Positions 17,336 through 26,938 of a DNA stretch of 64,000 bases are shown here, in pieces. The translations under genes were made by a program, and so were the position numbers. Numbering within the stretch: position 1 is the first letter of the stretch; the number at the start of each line of letters is the position of its first letter. Under the pieces are notes generated by a model. It had not been told where the DNA came from and did no database searches. It worked only from the letters and a program-made list of their open reading frames with translations. The stretch is from positions 1 through 64,000 of the forward strand of contig NZ_JAGGOT010000060.1 in assembly GCF_018614195.1 (NCBI RefSeq), in the 5' to 3' direction. Source of the stretch: Streptomyces sp. ISL-43. Its GTDB lineage: Bacteria; Actinomycetota; Actinomycetes; Streptomycetales; Streptomycetaceae.

Positions 17336-20300
17336 TCATCCCTCGCTGACGTGGACGGCAATGGCCGGACCGTACGCGATCCTGCCCTGACAGACCGCCT
17401 TGACCACGACCCAGTACTCCCCGGGAGGGGCGGCGAGCGGCGGCCGCACCTCGAAGACGGCCTCGGCCGCGCCGTCCGCCGGCACCTCGACCGGTTGCAC
17501 GGCGGGGGCCGTCAACTGCCAGGCGCCGTACGGGGAGACGGCGTACGCCTGCCCCGTCAGCGTGGTGCGGATGCCGGTGGAGCCGATGCGTGCGCGCAGC
17601 AGGGCCCGCGCTCCGGGGGCGACGGTGACGGCGGGCTCCGGCGCGTCCACCCACAGCCCGGCGGGGCCGGCGGGGGCCCCGGGGACGGCGACGGTGAGGA
17701 CGTCCTCGAACTCCCCCGCCAGGGTGCCGGCGACGACCCGGACCAGGTGTTCGCCGGGTTCCGCGCCGGCGGCGGGCTCCACCGTCAGCGGGAGCGAGGC
17801 GTGGCCGCCGGCCGGAAGGTCGACCCGCTGCCGGGTCCAGGAGGTCCGCCAGCCGTCGGGGGCCCGGACCTCCAGCGCGACCGGGCCGCCGGCCGCCTCC
17901 CCGTGGGCCGCGACGGTGACCGTTGCCTCGGAGGCGGTCCCGTCACACGTCACCGTGTACGGCGCGTCGCCGAGCGGAGCCGTCCCGGTGTTGTGCAGCC
18001 AGTAGCGGCTGAACACCGGCTGGTGCGGCTCCCGTTCGCGCTCCCGCAGCGGCATGCCCGATTGCGCGCGCAGCAGCAGGGTGGTCGTCGCGGCGCCCTG
18101 GATCCCGCCCTCGAAGCGGCCGGTCGGGCGGTCCAGCAGATCGGCCTCGGCGGCCGGATCCGTCGGCCACAGCGTCTCGGCCGTCACCGCGCGGCCGTGC
18201 GTTTCGCGCAGCCGGACCGCGAGGTTGCCGGAGCCTTCGGCCCGCTTCACCGTCTCGATCAGCAACCGGTCGGCCGGCTCCACGCCGAGCAGCGAGCGCG
18301 CGGCCGGGCGGGGCCCCTCGCCGGGGACGGCCGTGACGGCCGTCAGCGGCTTGTTGAACTCCCGTCCCCGGCGCACCAGGTCCACCGCGCGCCAGTCCCC
18401 GGAGCCCGCGACCAGCGCGTGCTCGAAGACGTGGGTCCAGTGCTGGAGCTGGAAGGAGCTGCCGTCGGGTGCGGTCCGCCGTGGAGGGTCCATCCACTCG
18501 CCGCTCGGGCGGCCGGTGCAGGACCGCATCAGGGTGCTGTGCAGCCGCCCGGCGGTGTCGACGGCGAAGCCGGGCGTGCCGCGCACCAGGATCCCGACCG
18601 TGCGGCCGGCGTAGGCCTCACGGTCCGCGCGAGCCACCCCGTCCGCGTACGCCTCCCCGTGCGCGTACGCCTCGCCGTGGGGGTACGCCTCGCCGCGCGC
18701 GTACGCCGCCTCGTGCGGGTACGCCGCCTCGTGCCCGTCCGCTCCGGCCGCCGGAGCCCCGGCTTCGAGCCGGCCCGACGCGGCCACGGCCCGGGCGAGC
18801 TCCGCCGCCGGCTCCGTGAGGACCAGGACCGGCAGGTCGCGGACGCCGGTCAGGTCGCAGCCGGGGCTCCAGAGCGAGCGGAGCCCGGCGCGGGCCGGGA
18901 TCCAGACCCGCGCGTGTTCCCGTACCGCCTTCGCGTACGCGGGACCGGCCGACTCCAGCACCGCCGCCGTGAAGGCGTTCTCCCCGGGGCCGCCGAGCGC
19001 GATGCGGAAGTCGGGCAGGCTGCTGTCCACCGCCAGGTCGCCCCATCGCGGCCCGCCCGGCCGGGTCGGGGTCGCGGTGACTCCGTGGCGGCCGAGCGCG
19101 GTGACGAGCTCCCGCAGGCCCGGGGCCCCGCAGGGAGGAGAACCGTCCCCGTCCGGGAGCACGATCTCGGCGGCCCCCAGGGCACGCCCGCCCGGGCCGG
19201 TCATAGGCGCCGACAGCGCGAACCAGTTCAGGCAGGGGCTGTCCAGGGTCCACGGGGCCCGCGTGCGGTCGGCGCCGGCGTCCGCCTCGGGGAAGGCGAA
19301 ACCGCGCCCGACCACGGCCGCCGCGGTCTCGGCGACGGGCAGCGCGCCGGGCACGTCGGCCGGTATCCGCAGCCGCAGCAGCTGGTCGCAGCCGTCGAAC
19401 TCGTGCACCGTCGTGGTGAGTTCAGCCCGGTCCAGGCCGTCCCACAGGGTGGTCGTCCGGGTCCAGCGGACGGGCCCGGTCCGCCCGGTGGCCACGATGC
19501 GCGAGCCGAGCGGCCCGCGCTCCACCCGGCAGGACCCGGCGGGCGCGGCGCCCGATCCGGTGCCCGGCCCCTTGGGCAGCAGGTGCCAGGGGCCCTCTTC
19601 GAAGAAGGGGTGCTCGTCGTACTCCTCCTGCACCACGAGCTCGTCCACCTCGCCCGCGGTGATCAGCTCCTGCCCGGTGCGCCGGTCCAGCAGCCGGGCG
19701 AGGCCGCCGCCGCGCGCGGGGTCGGCCTCGGCGCGCAGGAACCGGTTCTGGACGGCGAGACCCGCTGCCGGCTCCCAGCCGCCGGAGAGCGGCAGTCGGG
19801 AGGCGGCGAGCCACCACGTGCGGTGGCCCAGCGAGGGCACGTCCTCGGCGAGGAAGACCACCTCGGCGACGCCCTGCGAGACGGCCTCGACGTGGACCGG
19901 CCCGCGCCGGCCCGTGCCGTCGAGGACGGTGATCCGGTCGGCGCGGCCGTCGGCCAGGCCCAGTACCGCGAGGTCGACGCCGGCACGGACCAGGTCGGTG
20001 CGGGTCCACGACACCGGGTTGTGCACGGTGACGGCGAGCGGCCCGGGGCCCCGGGTGTCGGCCTCGGCGGTCAGCGCGTGCAGCGCCTCGTCCCGTACGC
20101 CGGCGGCCAGGTCGTGGGCCTCGCGCCAGGTGGGGAGCAGGTCGAGGTACACCTGGTCGGAGAAGGTCCCGGTGACGGCGTCGTGGTGGGCGGCGTGCAG
20201 CAGGTGGCGCCAGGCCTTGGACAGGGTCTGGGCGGGGTAGTCGATCAGCCCTTCGGCGCAGGCCAGCGCGGCGAAGGTCTCGGCCTGTTCGAGGAGGTTC

Positions 20301-21705
20301 TCCGCCGCCCGGTGGGCCTGTTTCACGTCGATGTAGGTGACGTCCTTGCCGGTGTAGACCGGGCCCATCTCCCGGGTGACGGGCAGCGGGTGCTCGCCGC
20401 GCGCCGCGAACTCGGCGCGGACGGCGTCGAAGTGGGCGCGCGGGCCGGTGTGTTCCATGCGGGGCCAGCAGTAGCGGCGGTTCCAGGCGTGCTGCACGTC
20501 CAGGCCCCAGCGGTGCGGCCAGGAGAAGTCGGTGCCCATGGGGATCAGCACGTTCTTCGTCGCCGCGGCGGTGCGCAGGAGCTCGTACAGGTCGAGCAGT
20601 TGCCCGGCGGCGGCCTGCGCGTCGGGGGCCTGGTGGGAGAACCAGCCGGCGGAGCAGTGCGCGGGCAGGTAGTGCAGGAGCAGGCCCTCGCCGCCGGGCG
20701 CGATCCACTCGTACTCGGCGGGCAGCTGCATGGCGGCGGGGGCGCGCAGCTCGTCGCCCCAGGTGTCCATCATCGGGCCCCACTGGTGGTGGGGGCCGCG
20801 GGCCAGGACGGCGGAGTCGAGGCCGGCGCCGGCCATCAGGGCAGGGAAGGACGGGTCGTGGCCGAAGACGTCGAGCTGCCAGGCGGTGCGCGGGTCGGCG
20901 CCGAGGGTGCCGCGGTGCATTGCGAGGCCGTGGACGGCGCTGCGGATGGTGGTCTCGGCGGAGGTGAGGTTGGTGGAGGGCTCGTTGTAGGTGCCGCCGA
21001 CGATCTCCACGCGGCCCTCGGCGATCAGCGCGCGCAGCTCGGCGCGCTCGCCGGGGTGGCTGTCCCAGTAGGGCTTGAGGTAGTCGACCTCGGAGAGCAC
21101 GAAGCGGTACGCCGGGTCCTCGCGCGCCTGTTGGAGGTGGAGCGGGATCAGGGTGAAGGCGGGGACCCCCGTGTACTCCCAGCCGCGCGCGGCCTCGCCG
21201 GGCCGCGGCGGGGCGTCCCAGAGGGCGGTGTATGCGGCCTGGGTGTTCCACCACATGGGGTCGTAGTGGAAGTGGGGCACGAGCCGGACGGTCCAGCCCG
21301 GCTCGGCGACGACCAGGCCGAAGGGCCGGTCGGCGAGCGGGCGGCCGTCCGGGGTGGTGACGCGGACGGTGGCGGGCAGGACGGTCCCGGGGGCGGCGCC
21401 GGCGGTGCGGACGGCCACCTCGACGGTGGACTCGACGGTGGACTCGGGAGCCGGCCGGGGGCCGGCCGGGGGCCGGACCCGGCCGGATCCGCGCGGGCGT
21501 CGGCGGCGGCGTAGGCCTCGGCGGTGTCGGCGCGCACGACGCGCGGGTGCGGGGTGTTGATGCCGTCGCCGTGCACGCGCAGGTGCAGCGGACCGGCCGG
21601 GCGCGCCCTGCGGACGCGCACCCGGACGACCTGCGAGGGAGTTTCCGGCGGGCCGGTGAAGAGGGCCGGGGTGGAGACCGCAGTGACGGTAATTCCGCTG
21701 TCCAT
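17336..21705 (-). CDS. GH38 alpha-mannosidase with C-terminal NEW3-like domains, frameshifted near its 5' end
   Basis: A protein of about 1,450 residues. The GH38 zinc/catalytic motifs are intact: VPHFHYDPMWWN (about 21245-21280), WQLDVFGHDPSFP with the nucleophile Asp (about 20835-20880) and HHDAVTGTFSDQV (about 20160-20200). The family removes alpha-linked mannose. C-terminal beta domains (NEW3-like) end the protein. No signal peptide is seen, so it is probably cytosolic. The start is the ATG at 21705 with AGGAAG upstream (MDSGITVTAVSTPALF), but this frame is different from the rest of the gene. The switch falls in a duplicated 11-bp unit at 21451-21472; removing one copy joins both frames as GSGPRPAPESTVE. 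As it stands, translation from 21705 would stop at 21148. It may be a true mutation or a sequencing error. Confidence 0.88.
18606..18745 (-). repeat. degenerate 18-bp coding repeat inside the GH38 gene
   Basis: Within the alpha-mannosidase C-terminal half, about seven tandem copies of a hexapeptide of the type (H/R)(G/E)(E/A)AY(P/A) are encoded by an 18-bp repeat with the core CGTACGCCTC. The tract reads as a low-complexity insertion between structured regions and is likely to vary in copy number. Confidence 0.7.
21451..21472. repeat. 11-bp tandem duplication causing the GH38 frameshift
   Basis: CCGGCCGGGGG occurs twice in direct tandem. Eleven bases is not a multiple of three, and the extra copy shifts the reading frame by exactly the amount seen between the GH38 N-terminal and main frames. 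Beside it (21421-21444) a 12-bp unit, CGACGGTGGACT, is also tandemly duplicated but in frame, giving ESTVESTV. Confidence 0.85.
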
Positions 21706-21766
21706 TTCCGCACACTTCCTGTGTGACAACACCGCTCAACAACAGCTAAACCGCATTAGTTCCCTC

Positions 21767-21785
21767 GGTTTCGGAGGCCGAAACC
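21767..21785. promoter_or_regulatory. candidate LacI-type operator in the GH38/GH5 divergent region
   Basis: GGTTTCGG and CCGAAACC flank a 3-base centre, 62 bp upstream of the GH38 start and 168 bp upstream of the GH5 start. Position between two divergent glycosidase genes beside a LacI-family gene makes it a reasonable operator, but no binding evidence exists. Confidence 0.4.
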
Positions 21786-21879
21786 CTTCTGCCAGCAGGG
21801 CTGAAGCGCATAAGCAGCACGACCTGGCAGGTCAGGTCTTTCATCGCGCCACATCGGGACGTTCGGAGATAGCGACCCT

Positions 21880-21910
21880 GTTGACTTTCAACGGCCGGGG
21901 GCGGCAGGTT
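21880..21910 (+). promoter_or_regulatory. candidate promoter and dyad upstream of the GH5 gene
   Basis: TTGACT at 21881-21886 and CAGGTT at 21905-21910 with an 18-base spacer form a plausible vegetative promoter for the GH5-GH85 operon. The -35 lies in a short dyad, GTTGA-CTT-TCAAC (21880-21892), which could be a repressor site. Confidence 0.4.
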
Positions 21911-21952
21911 ATGGGGCATCCGGCGAATTCCCCCTGAACTCCGGGACCCCGC

Positions 21953-23266
21953 ATGCACGACGGCTCCGCCGCCTCCGCCTCCGCTTCCACACCCCCGACC
22001 GCACCCGCCCGCACCCTGCGTTTCGGTGCCAACTACACGCCGACGCGCGGCTGGTTCCACCACTGGCTCGACTTCGACCTCGACGAGGTCAGGGCCGACC
22101 TCGACTCGATCGCCGGCCTCGGCCTGGACCACGTACGGGTCTTCCCGCTGTGGCCGGTGTTCCAGCCGAACCGGACGCTGATCCGCCCGCGCGCCGTCGA
22201 GCAGCTCGTCGCGCTCTGCGACGCGGCCGCCGAGCGGGGGCTCGACGTCAACGTGGACGGGCTGCAGGGCCACCTGTCGAGCTTCGACTTCCTGCCCGCC
22301 TGGACCGGGACCTGGCACCGCCGGAACATCTTCGACGACCCCCAAGTGGTCGCCGGGCAGGAGGAGTACCTGCGCACGCTGGCCGCCGCGCTCGCGGACC
22401 GGCCCAACTTCCTCGGCATGACCGTCGGCAACGAGATCAACCAGTTCTCCGACGACCCCCACCCCTCCCCCGACCGGATCACGCGGGAGCAGGCCGGGCG
22501 GTGGCTGGAGCGGATGCTCGCCGCCTGCGAGGAGGGGGCGCCGGGCCGTCTGCACCTGCACGCCGAGTACGACGCCGCCTGGTACCGGGACGGGCACCCC
22601 TTCACCGTGGCCCAGGCGGCCCGCCTGGGCGGCGCGACGGCCGTGCACTCCTGGGTGTTCAACGGCACCGCCCAGCGCCACGGACGGACCGGGACGGCCA
22701 CCGAGCACCACGCCGCGTACCTGATCGAGCTCTCCAAGGCCTGGGCCCTCGATCCGCACCGCCCGGTCTGGCTCCAGGAGGTGGGCGCGCCCGCCCCGCT
22801 CATCCCGGCCGAGCACGCGGCCTCCTTCACCGAGGCGACCGTGGCGAACGCCCTGGACTGCCCGGACCTGTGGGGCGTGACCTGGTGGTGCTCGCACGAC
22901 GTGTCGCGGGAGCTCGCGGACTTCCCGGAGCTGGAGTACGGCCTCGGCCTGCTCACCAACGACCGCGCGGCCAAGCCCGCCGGCGAGGTCATCGCCCGGA
23001 TCACCGAGGAGTGGCGGGGCCGCGGACACCGCCCGGCGGTGCGCTCCACCGCGCTCGCCGTGGACGTCGGCGGCGCCGAGGCCGCGCCGGACCGCTCGGT
23101 GTGCGCCCCCGGCGGTGCGTTCTTCGAGGCCTGGGCGGCGCTCACCGCCCAGGGCGTCCGGCCGGCGGTGGTCCTGGCCGAACTCGCCGAGGACGCCGAG
23201 CACCTGGCCGCGCGCGGCATCACCGAGGTACTGCACGTGTCCGACGTCCCCGCCCACCGGACCTGA
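21953..23266 (+). CDS. GH5-family glycoside hydrolase, GH5_18-like beta-mannosidase
   Basis: A 437-residue (beta/alpha)8 enzyme without a signal peptide. The GH5 acid/base Glu lies in TVGNEINQFSDDPHP (E161) and the nucleophile in PVWLQEVGAPAPL (E276). The N-terminal FGANYTPTRGWFHHWLDFD, the DGLQGHLSSFDFLP stretch and WWCSHDVSRELADFPE resemble, from memory, the GH5_18 subfamily, whose bifidobacterial member cleaves the Man-beta-1,4-GlcNAc core left after N-glycan trimming. If so, it finishes the degradation started by the GH85 enzyme and the GH38 mannosidase beside it. Subfamily assignment needs an alignment. ATG at 21953; no strong Shine-Dalgarno. The GH85 gene follows by 24 bp, so the two are probably one operon. 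Confidence 0.85.
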   Translation: MHDGSAASASASTPPTAPARTLRFGANYTPTRGWFHHWLDFDLDEVRADLDSIAGLGLDHVRVFPLWPVFQPNRTLIRPRAVEQLVALCDAAAERGLDVNVDGLQGHLSSFDFLPAWTGTWHRRNIFDDPQVVAGQEEYLRTLAAALADRPNFLGMTVGNEINQFSDDPHPSPDRITREQAGRWLERMLAACEEGAPGRLHLHAEYDAAWYRDGHPFTVAQAARLGGATAVHSWVFNGTAQRHGRTGTATEHHAAYLIELSKAWALDPHRPVWLQEVGAPAPLIPAEHAASFTEATVANALDCPDLWGVTWWCSHDVSRELADFPELEYGLGLLTNDRAAKPAGEVIARITEEWRGRGHRPAVRSTALAVDVGGAEAAPDRSVCAPGGAFFEAWAALTAQGVRPAVVLAELAEDAEHLAARGITEVLHVSDVPAHRT

Positions 23267-23290
23267 CCGGCCCCACGGAGGAGAACCCGC

Positions 23291-25507
23291 ATGCCCGAGA
23301 CCGACGACGCTGTCGACCCTCGTACCGCCCGCACCACGGCAGCACCGGCCTGCACCGCGCCGAGCACCGCGAGAGGCGCGACGCCGAGCACCGCGGCGGG
23401 GACCGGGATACGGCCGACCCGGCGCGGGTTACTGGCCGCCGGAGCCGGTGCCGGAGCCGCCGCCCTGCTCTTCAAGGTCGCGGCCCCCGCCACGGCCGCC
23501 CCCGCCACGGCGGCCCCCGGGGCTCCGGCCGCCCCCGCCGGCCTGGCCCCGTACGCCTCGTACTGGTTCCCCGACTCGCTCCCCGAGGGCACCCCGGGTC
23601 CCGGGATCACCTGGCGCTCCCTCATGCGGTGGAGCCCCGAGTCCGATCCCGATCTGGCCCACAACACCTCGACCGTGCCGCTGGCTTCCCGTTTCACCCC
23701 GGCGCCGCCGAACGCCTCCGCCCGCGCCGGCCAGGCCCGCATCGCCTCGCTCGTCTCCTTCGGGAGCACCGCCGGGAACCCGTCCCAGGGCTCCCCGACC
23801 GCCGACTACTACGCCCTCACCCACTGGGCGTACATCGACGAGCTGGTCTTCTGGGGCGGCTCCTCCGGCGAGGGCATCGTGCTCGCCCCGAACGCGCCCG
23901 TCGTCGACGCCGCGCACCGCAACGGCGTGCGGGTGATGGGCAACGTGTTCCTGCCGCCCGTGGCCTACGGCGGCGACCTCCAGTGGACCAGGGACCTGGT
24001 CCAGCGGGATTCCCTCGGCCGGTTCCCGGTCGCCGAGAAGCTGGCGCTGGTGGCGCGGACTTACGGGTTCGACGGCTGGTTCGTCAACGCCGAGACCGGG
24101 GGCGGCGACAGTGAACTCGCGGCCCGCACCCAGCAGTTCCTCCGGGCCCTGCGCGCCGCCGGCGAGCCGCACGGACTGCGCGTCACCTGGTACGACGCGA
24201 TGAACTCCACCGGCGGGGTCGGCTGGCAGGGCGCGCTGAACGAGCTCAACCAGGAGTTCTTCGAGGACCGCCGGGGCAAGGTCGCGGACACCATGTTCGT
24301 GGACTTCCGCTGGACCCCGGCGAAGCTGGCCGCCTCCGGCGCGCTCGCGGACGGGCTGGGGCGCGGCCGCCACGAGCTGTGGGCCGCCGTGGACACGGAG
24401 TCCCGCGGATGGGAGTGCCAGGTGGACTGGGACGCGATCGTCCCGCGCGACCGCGACCACGTCGTCTCCTACGGCTTCTACCGGCCCGAGTGGACCCGCA
24501 ACCACCTCGCCGACCGCTCCCCGGGCGCCTTCCACCGCGCCGACGACCGGTTCTGGACGGGCGAGTCCCTGGACCCGGCCCGCCCCGGCCCCGAAGGCAC
24601 CTGGCGCGCCCCCGCCACCGTCGTCGCCGACCGGTCCACCGTCACCGCCCTGCCCTTCGCCTGCTCCTTCAACACCGGGCACGGCGAGCGCTGGTACGAG
24701 GGCGGCAGGGCCGTCGGCGACACCCCGTGGAACCACCTCGGCCTCCAGGACCGGCTCCCCGGACGCCGCTGGGTCGTGGACACCGCCGGGGCCCGCCCCA
24801 AGGTCACCCTCGACTTCGCCAGGGCCTGGCGCGGCGGCTCCAGCCTCCTCGTCTCCGGCGAACTCGCCGCTCCGGCCGCCGTCGGGCTGCACTCCACCCG
24901 GCTGCCGCTGTCCCGCTCGACCGTCGTCGAGCTGGTCCACGCCACCGAGTCGGGCACCGTCGCCGTCGAGCTCGGGGTGGCCACGCGCGAGCCGGCCGCC
25001 CCGGGGCAGGAGGTCCCGTACACCTGGCTGAAGGCGCAGACCTCCGCCGCCGGTCAGGGCTGGAGCACGACCCGGGTCCGGCTGGCGGATCTGGCGGGCG
25101 GGACCGCCCACGGTCTGGCCGTACGGATCACCCGGCTCGGGAAGAAGCCGGTGCGCTGGCGGCTCGGCGCCCTGACGGTACGCGACGCCGCCGCGCGGCC
25201 CCGCCCGGGTACTCCGGGGACGCCGGCCGTGACCGCCTCGGCCCAGCAGTCCGGTACGGCGGCCCTGCGGCTGTCATGGCAGCGGGCCGGCCAGGCGGGC
25301 CCGCTCCGCCATTACGAGGTGTCCCGTGTCCTGCCGGACGGCACCCGCCGCTTCCTCGGCGGCACCTGCGCGACCGCCCTCTACCTCCCGGCCGTCGAGC
25401 GCGCCGGCCGCGAGAAGGCGGCCGTCTTCGAAGTACGGGCCGTGGACGAGCTGTACGCCGTCTCCGCCCCCGCCCGCACCACCCTCACCTGGACCGGAGC
25501 CATCTGA
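23291..25507 (+). CDS. GH85 endo-beta-N-acetylglucosaminidase, Tat-exported
   Basis: A 738-residue endoglycosidase (ENGase) that cuts between the two GlcNAc residues at the base of N-glycans. The N-terminus has a twin-arginine signal (RPTRRGLLAAGAGAGAAALL) ending in an Ala-rich cleavage region, so the enzyme is exported. The GH85 domain spans about residues 80-430: YASYWFPDSLPEG, YIDELVFWGGSSGEG, VMGNVFLPP, and the catalytic Asn/Glu pair in FDGWFVNAETGG (N266, E268). Beta-sandwich regions and a fibronectin III-like C-terminus (LSWQRAGQAGPLRHYEVSRV) follow. GGAGGAG precedes the ATG at good distance. It is the only exported enzyme of the cluster and presumably generates the glycans that the GH38 and GH5 enzymes process inside. 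Confidence 0.92.
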   Translation: MPETDDAVDPRTARTTAAPACTAPSTARGATPSTAAGTGIRPTRRGLLAAGAGAGAAALLFKVAAPATAAPATAAPGAPAAPAGLAPYASYWFPDSLPEGTPGPGITWRSLMRWSPESDPDLAHNTSTVPLASRFTPAPPNASARAGQARIASLVSFGSTAGNPSQGSPTADYYALTHWAYIDELVFWGGSSGEGIVLAPNAPVVDAAHRNGVRVMGNVFLPPVAYGGDLQWTRDLVQRDSLGRFPVAEKLALVARTYGFDGWFVNAETGGGDSELAARTQQFLRALRAAGEPHGLRVTWYDAMNSTGGVGWQGALNELNQEFFEDRRGKVADTMFVDFRWTPAKLAASGALADGLGRGRHELWAAVDTESRGWECQVDWDAIVPRDRDHVVSYGFYRPEWTRNHLADRSPGAFHRADDRFWTGESLDPARPGPEGTWRAPATVVADRSTVTALPFACSFNTGHGERWYEGGRAVGDTPWNHLGLQDRLPGRRWVVDTAGARPKVTLDFARAWRGGSSLLVSGELAAPAAVGLHSTRLPLSRSTVVELVHATESGTVAVELGVATREPAAPGQEVPYTWLKAQTSAAGQGWSTTRVRLADLAGGTAHGLAVRITRLGKKPVRWRLGALTVRDAAARPRPGTPGTPAVTASAQQSGTAALRLSWQRAGQAGPLRHYEVSRVLPDGTRRFLGGTCATALYLPAVERAGREKAAVFEVRAVDELYAVSAPARTTLTWTGAI

Positions 25508-26926
25508 TCACTCGTGCATGGCGGCGGGGTCGGTGCGCGGGACCGCCACCGTCACCCGCAGCCCGTGCGGCGGGTTCTTCTCGTAGGAGAGGGACCCGCC
25601 GCCCGCGGCGAGCAGGGCGCGGGAGATGGAAAGGCCGAGCCCGGAGCCCTTGACGTTCTGGTGGCGGCCGCTGCGCCAGAACCGGTCGCCGACGCGGAGC
25701 AGCTCCTCCTCGGTGAGGCCGGGCCCCCGGTCGGCGACCACGATGCGCACCTGATCGCCCACCACGGAGAGGCTCACCTCGACGTCCTCACCCTCCGGGG
25801 TGAACTTGAGGGCATTGTCGATGACGGCGTCGAGCGCGCTGGAGAGGGCGATCGGATCGGCCCAGCCGGTGGCGGCGCTCCGCCCGGTCCCGGTGAGCCG
25901 CACGCCCTTCTCCTCGGCGAACGGCCGCCAGGCGGTGACCCGCTCGGCGGCCAGCCCCGCGATGTCGACGAGGCTGATCTCGGCGGTGGCGTGCTCGGCC
26001 AGCGCCAGGTCCAGCAGGTCGTCCAGGACCTGGGTCAGGCGCTTTCCCTCGGTCCGCACGGAGGCGATCTCCTCGTTGCCGTCGGGGAGTTCGAGGGCGA
26101 GGAGCTCGATCCGCAGGAGCAGTGCCGCGAGCGGGTTGCGCAGTTGGTGGGAGGCGTCCGCGACGAACGCCCGCTGCTGTTCCAGGACCTCTTCGACGTT
26201 GTCGGCCATCTCGTTGAACGAGCGGGCGAGGCGCCGCAGTTCCGGGGGCCCGCCGGCCGCCGCCACCCGGGAGTTCATCCGCCCGGTGGCGATGCCGTGG
26301 GCGGCCGCGTCCAGGGTCCGCACGGGCTTGAGCACCCAGCTGGTCAGCCGCAGCGCGGCACCGAAGGCCACGAGCATGGCGGCGCCGAGCCCGCCGATGA
26401 TCAGCAGCCAGCCCCGCAGGATCCGGGAGCGCATCTGGCCGGTGGGCGACTCGGTGGCGACGACGGCGACCACGTCCCCGTCGAGGACGACGGGGGAGGC
26501 GACGAGGAGTTTGCCGTGGGTCTGCCAGGGCCACACCTGGCCGGGGTCGTGGCTGCGCCGTCCGGCGAGTGCCTCTTGGAAGGCGCGGCGCCCCTCCCCC
26601 GACTCCGGGAGCTCCCACCAGCCGGGGGACCGGGCGATGGCGTTGTCGTTGCGGAGGAAGATGCCGACGCGGATGCCGTACAGCTCCTGGTAGCGGCTGA
26701 GTTCCTGCCGGAGGGTCTCGCGGCGCTCGTCGGCTCCGCTGGCGTTCGAGCCCTCGGCGTCGATGACGAACTGGGCGAGCGCGGCGAAGCGGGCGCTGTC
26801 GTCGATCCGGTCGACGACCACCCGCTGTTGCTGCCCGGCGGCCAGGGCCACCGCGAGCGGGAAGCCCAGGGCGAGCAGGACGCCCGCCATGAGGACGACG
26901 AGCAGCGGGAGCAGGCGGGCGCGCAC
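25508..26926 (-). CDS. gluK: sensor histidine kinase GluK
   Basis: A 472-residue membrane kinase: N-terminal transmembrane helix (LLPLLVVLMAGVLLALGFPL), an extracytoplasmic sensor domain to about residue 180, a second helix (GWLLIIGGLGAAMLVAFGAAL), HAMP, then the phospho-acceptor box FVADASHQLRNPLAALL and ATPase motifs (VIDNALKFTPEG, VADRGPGL, GSGLGLSIS). In S. coelicolor the GluR-GluK pair beside gluABCD senses extracellular glutamate and controls its uptake; the identical arrangement here supports the same name. The GTG start at 26926 follows GGGGAG, 12 bp after the gluR stop, so the two genes are co-transcribed. Its stop lies immediately beside the convergent GH85 gene. Confidence 0.9.
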   Translation of the reverse strand: MRARLLPLLVVLMAGVLLALGFPLAVALAAGQQQRVVVDRIDDSARFAALAQFVIDAEGSNASGADERRETLRQELSRYQELYGIRVGIFLRNDNAIARSPGWWELPESGEGRRAFQEALAGRRSHDPGQVWPWQTHGKLLVASPVVLDGDVVAVVATESPTGQMRSRILRGWLLIIGGLGAAMLVAFGAALRLTSWVLKPVRTLDAAAHGIATGRMNSRVAAAGGPPELRRLARSFNEMADNVEEVLEQQRAFVADASHQLRNPLAALLLRIELLALELPDGNEEIASVRTEGKRLTQVLDDLLDLALAEHATAEISLVDIAGLAAERVTAWRPFAEEKGVRLTGTGRSAATGWADPIALSSALDAVIDNALKFTPEGEDVEVSLSVVGDQVRIVVADRGPGLTEEELLRVGDRFWRSGRHQNVKGSGLGLSISRALLAAGGGSLSYEKNPPHGLRVTVAVPRTDPAAMHE

Positions 26927-26938
26927 GGCGGCTCCCCG

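Noticed and set aside
16270..17361. An N-terminal extension of the ROK kinase frame over the LacI gene
   Set aside because: The extension is Arg/Pro-rich and lies inside the LacI gene in another frame; the GTG at 16269 has an RBS and fits the ROK domain start.
17351..21514. A 1,387-codon open frame antisense to the GH38 gene
   Set aside because: Shadow of the high-GC mannosidase coding strand; no recognisable domain, while the other strand has full GH38 motifs.
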